DNA of 64,000 nucleotides from [Leptolyngbya] sp. JSC-1. GTDB lineage: Bacteria; Cyanobacteriota; Cyanobacteriia; Elainellales; Elainellaceae. The notes beneath the pieces were generated by a model. It worked only from the letters and a program-made list of their open reading frames with translations, was not told where the DNA came from and made no database searches. The position numbers and the translations under genes were made by a program. Location: positions 2,139,357-2,203,356 of the forward strand of contig KL662191.1 of assembly GCA_000733415.1 (NCBI GenBank), in the 5' to 3' direction. This document shows, piece by piece, positions 61,322 to 64,000 of the stretch (its first letter is position 1; each line of letters opens with the position of its first letter).

Positions 61322-63529
61322 ATGGCGTTAAAAGTCCCGGTCCGGCAGTCTGTGTTCAAGCAACTGTCTCTGCGCCTGATTTTAATTGTTCCCTTTGTGC
61401 TGCAAATTGCTGTAGCGGTTGGGTTGACTGGTTATCTGGCGATTCGTAATGGTCAAAAATCAGTCAACACGATCACGTCTCAACTGCGGAGTGAGATCAG
61501 TAGTCACATCAATCAGCAAATTCTCACGTATCTAGAGAAGCCCTACATTGTGAATCAGATGATTGCGGCTGGGATCGCGGAAGGGCAAATTAGTATCACA
61601 GACATGCCTGCGTTGGAGCGGTTCTACTGGCGGTTGGTGAATCAGGGCACGGTCGATTTTTTGCAAACGGGGACTGCTACAGGAGCGAATGTGCTGGTGG
61701 AGCGTTTGGAAGAGGGGTTGATTGTGGCCCGAACTGGAGAAGCCTCCGACCTCCCCAAGCGCCAGAGCTATCGGCTTGATCATGAGGGTAGACGGGTTGA
61801 ACAGCTTAAAACGCAGGAGTTTGATCCACGCACGCGCCCTTGGTACAGAGCAGCGCAGGAAAGCGGTAAGCTAACGTGGAGCGAAATCTTTATCGGAGCA
61901 ACAGGCTCAAAGGCAACGATTTCTTTGTCTCAGCCGATTTATAGCAAAACAGGCAGGTTTTTAGGAGTACAGAATAGCAATTTTCGGTTGGGTCACATCC
62001 ATGAGTTTCTCAAGCAGGTGGCGGTGGGGCAGACTGGGCAAACCTTTATTGTCGATGCAGCGGGGAATGTAATTGCCAGTTCAGTGGTTGAGCAACCCTA
62101 CAAAATTCAGGGAGAAGAACTAGACCTCGTGGCTGCAAAGGATTCTGAGAATCCAGTGATTCGTGCTACCGCAAATGCTTTGGTTGACCGATTGGGCAGT
62201 TTCAATCAAATTGACCAAATCCGCCAGCTCGAGGTGCAAATCAATGATGAGCGGCAATTTGTGCAGATTTCTCCGATTCAAGATGGGTATGGGATTAACT
62301 GGTTCAGCATTGTGGTGATTCCAGAGTCGGATTTTATGGCAGAAATTAATGCCAATACCCGAACCACGATTTTGCTTTGTCTGGCTGCGCTGATGATGGC
62401 CACGATTGTGGGTATCTACACATCGCAATGGATCGCTCAGCCAATTCTGCGCCTGAGTCAAGCCTCTGAGGCGATTGCGGATGGGGCGTTTGATCAAAGT
62501 GTGAAACCGTCTAATGTTCGGGAGTTGGGGGTTTTGGCTGATTCGTTTAATCGGATGGCACAGCAGTTGCGGGAATCATTCACGGCGTTGGCACAAACGA
62601 ATGAACAGTTGGAACAACGGGTGGAGGAACGCACTGTCGAATTAAGTAATACGCTGCAAGAGCTGCAGCGCACTCAATCGCAGATGATTCAAGCTGAGAA
62701 GATGTCGAGTTTGGGGCAGTTGGTGGCTGGGGTGGCACACGAAATTAATAACCCGATGAATTTTATTCATGGGAATATGATGCATGTGAGTCAGTATGCG
62801 CGGGATCTTTTGGAACTAGTGCAGCTTTATCAGCGGGAATTTCCTACCCCTACTGCGGCAATTGAAGCTAAAGTTGAGGAAATTGATCTGATGTTTCTCA
62901 GCGAGGACATGCTGAAGCTGCTCAACTCGGTAAAGCTGGGAACGGAACGGATTCAGGAAATTGTCAAGTCGCTGCGAACGTTTTCTCGGTTGGATGAGGC
63001 TCAGGTGAAAGAGGTGAATATCCATGAGGGATTGGAAAGTACGCTGTTGATTTTGCAGCATCGGCTCAAGGCGAATGGGAATCGTCCGGAGATTCTAGTG
63101 GTGCGAGACTATGGTGAGCTACCGCTGGTGGAATGCTATTCGGGCCAGCTGAATCAGGTATTCATGAATATCTTGGTGAATGCGATTGATGCATTGGAGG
63201 AAAGCAACATAAAGCGGACGTATCAGGAGATTAAGAGTAACCCGAATCAGATTACGATTCGCACGTCGGTAGTGAAGGCGGAATGGGTCCAGATTGCTAT
63301 CGCTGATAATGGTCCTGGGATACCGGAGGCGGTGCAGTCGTATATTTTCAATCCGTTCTTTACGACGAAGCCGGTGGGTAAGGGAACGGGAATGGGAATG
63401 TCGATTAGCCATCAAATCGTTACCGAGAAGCATGGGGGAAAATTGGACTGTTTTTCTACTGTTGGGGTGGGAACGGAGTTTGTGATTCAAATTCCTATTC
63501 GTTTGAAAGCTGGTTCGACTAATGCTTAG
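61322..63529 (+). CDS. Cache-domain sensor histidine kinase, paralogue
   Basis: 735 residues. TM1 about 18-40 (LRLILIVPFVLQIAVAVGLTGYLA), double-Cache-like sensor about 45-340 (RTRPWYRAAQESGKLTW, SKTGRFLGVQNSNFRLG, TFIVDAAGNVIASS), TM2 about 345-368, HAMP, coiled coil, H-box VAGVAHEINNPMNF (His about 473), N-box NILVNAIDAL, DNGPGI, GKGTGMGMSIS. Full-length paralogue of 33852-36083, including the start (FVLQIA-AV-LTGYL-IRNGQ-SVN). Starts 56 bases after the LuxR gene, so the two may form a unit. Confidence 0.9.
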   Translation: MALKVPVRQSVFKQLSLRLILIVPFVLQIAVAVGLTGYLAIRNGQKSVNTITSQLRSEISSHINQQILTYLEKPYIVNQMIAAGIAEGQISITDMPALERFYWRLVNQGTVDFLQTGTATGANVLVERLEEGLIVARTGEASDLPKRQSYRLDHEGRRVEQLKTQEFDPRTRPWYRAAQESGKLTWSEIFIGATGSKATISLSQPIYSKTGRFLGVQNSNFRLGHIHEFLKQVAVGQTGQTFIVDAAGNVIASSVVEQPYKIQGEELDLVAAKDSENPVIRATANALVDRLGSFNQIDQIRQLEVQINDERQFVQISPIQDGYGINWFSIVVIPESDFMAEINANTRTTILLCLAALMMATIVGIYTSQWIAQPILRLSQASEAIADGAFDQSVKPSNVRELGVLADSFNRMAQQLRESFTALAQTNEQLEQRVEERTVELSNTLQELQRTQSQMIQAEKMSSLGQLVAGVAHEINNPMNFIHGNMMHVSQYARDLLELVQLYQREFPTPTAAIEAKVEEIDLMFLSEDMLKLLNSVKLGTERIQEIVKSLRTFSRLDEAQVKEVNIHEGLESTLLILQHRLKANGNRPEILVVRDYGELPLVECYSGQLNQVFMNILVNAIDALEESNIKRTYQEIKSNPNQITIRTSVVKAEWVQIAIADNGPGIPEAVQSYIFNPFFTTKPVGKGTGMGMSISHQIVTEKHGGKLDCFSTVGVGTEFVIQIPIRLKAGSTNA

Positions 63530-64000
63530 AGAGGTTTGTTGGCGAAAGCTTGAATGCTTCGAACTGGACAGTAAAGCCTTCACCGTTGAGCCAAATAATT
63601 GAGGGGAACATGTCACCTTTGTAGCCCTCACCCTAAATCCCTCAGGACTTACGCAGCTCAGCAATTTCTGCTCCCCTAGCCTCCAGCCCTGTCAAGGTGT
63701 TAAATCCAGGTTAGAGAATAATGGTAAAACCGCGATTTCTCGTTCTGGATTTTCAACCTCTTGTGAAAGAAAATTGGCTTTCCCAGTTGCGGTTGTACCC
63801 CCAGACGGTCAAACCTAGCGTCCTCGTTCACCACCTTGACAGGGCTGCCCCCTAGCCCCCCAAATCTGGGCTACCGTGTACACAGATCTCGATGGTGCTC
63901 CGCACCGCCTGGAGGGCGATCGCGGCTCAATGCAAGGGTTTGATCCCCCTAAATCCCCCTTGATAAGGGGGACTTCAATCCCGGTTTGGTAGGTGCTGCG
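63530..64000. other. 3' intergenic region, no gene seen
   Basis: 470 bases containing a HIP1 octamer (63916-63923), dispersed-repeat-like strings (CTCAGGACTTACGCA near 63642; CCCCCTAGCCCCCCAAATC near 63847) and the perfect hairpin CCCCCTT-GAT-AAGGGGG (63955-63971). No coding sequence to the window edge. Confidence 0.5.

Overview
The window is almost certainly chromosomal DNA of a filamentous-type (Leptolyngbya-like) cyanobacterium. Supporting evidence: a chlorophyll-pathway gene (chlM), an SLH/OprB iron-uptake-type porin, a CphA2-type cyanophycin synthetase, several families largely confined to cyanobacteria (Sll1717-type P-loop ATPase, DUF2808, DUF29, DUF4912, 'AAA-like' STAND ATPases, the lipid-A-disaccharide-synthase-related protein), five HIP1 octamers (GCGATCGC at 4359, 14228, 41826, 56792, 63916), an NtcA-type promoter and heptanucleotide tandem repeats. 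The genus is an inference; no rRNA is present.

Layout. 1-24 kb is mostly ordinary: a DUF790 nuclease cut by the left edge, porin, DUF2808 protein, two tandem paralogous sensor kinases, chlM, a site-2 protease beside a decayed DJ-1/PfpI gene, DUF937, a PstS-like/DUF4912 fusion, an LpxB-like glycosyltransferase, the rpsP-khpA-phoH operon and cphA2. 24.2-30.4 kb is a purine-catabolism module (hpxO, uraH, xdhA, xdhB) behind a textbook NtcA-activated promoter, so xanthine to 5-hydroxyisourate breakdown is probably switched on by nitrogen limitation. 30.4-37.1 kb has ylqF, a haem-oxygenase-like diiron protein followed by a Rieske oxygenase, a Cache-type histidine kinase and an inositol-phosphatase-family enzyme.

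37.4-44.5 kb is accessory: a 1259-residue STAND ATPase fused to an apparent pseudokinase and TPRs, an HTH-STAND partner, and two adjacent GH24 lysozyme-like proteins that both lack the active-site hairpin. 45-50 kb has a histone-H1-like basic protein, an aldo/keto reductase, a Met-rich zinc-ribbon protein, tRNA-Arg(CCG), a GNAT enzyme and a DUF1206 membrane protein.

50.6-60.6 kb is the most novel part: nine to ten consecutive + strand genes with strong ribosome-binding sites. They encode a transthyretin-like/STAND ATPase fusion, a papain-fold (transglutaminase-like) protein, several unrecognised proteins, an OmpA-like protein and a peptidoglycan-binding HELIH protein. Many products share short 'GLG' and 'LGEDG-LYQ' motifs, and two end in a similar beta-rich tail. 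I interpret this as an undescribed multi-component assembly or processing system; its function cannot be read from sequence alone. A LuxR-type regulator and a sensor kinase follow it.

The window is also rich in repeats: a perfect 143-bp MITE with an 8-bp target duplication, two copies of a TIR-bounded heptamer-repeat element, heptamer arrays (one inside the porin gene), and many short tandem repeats with units of 9-15 bp, several starting in stop codons.
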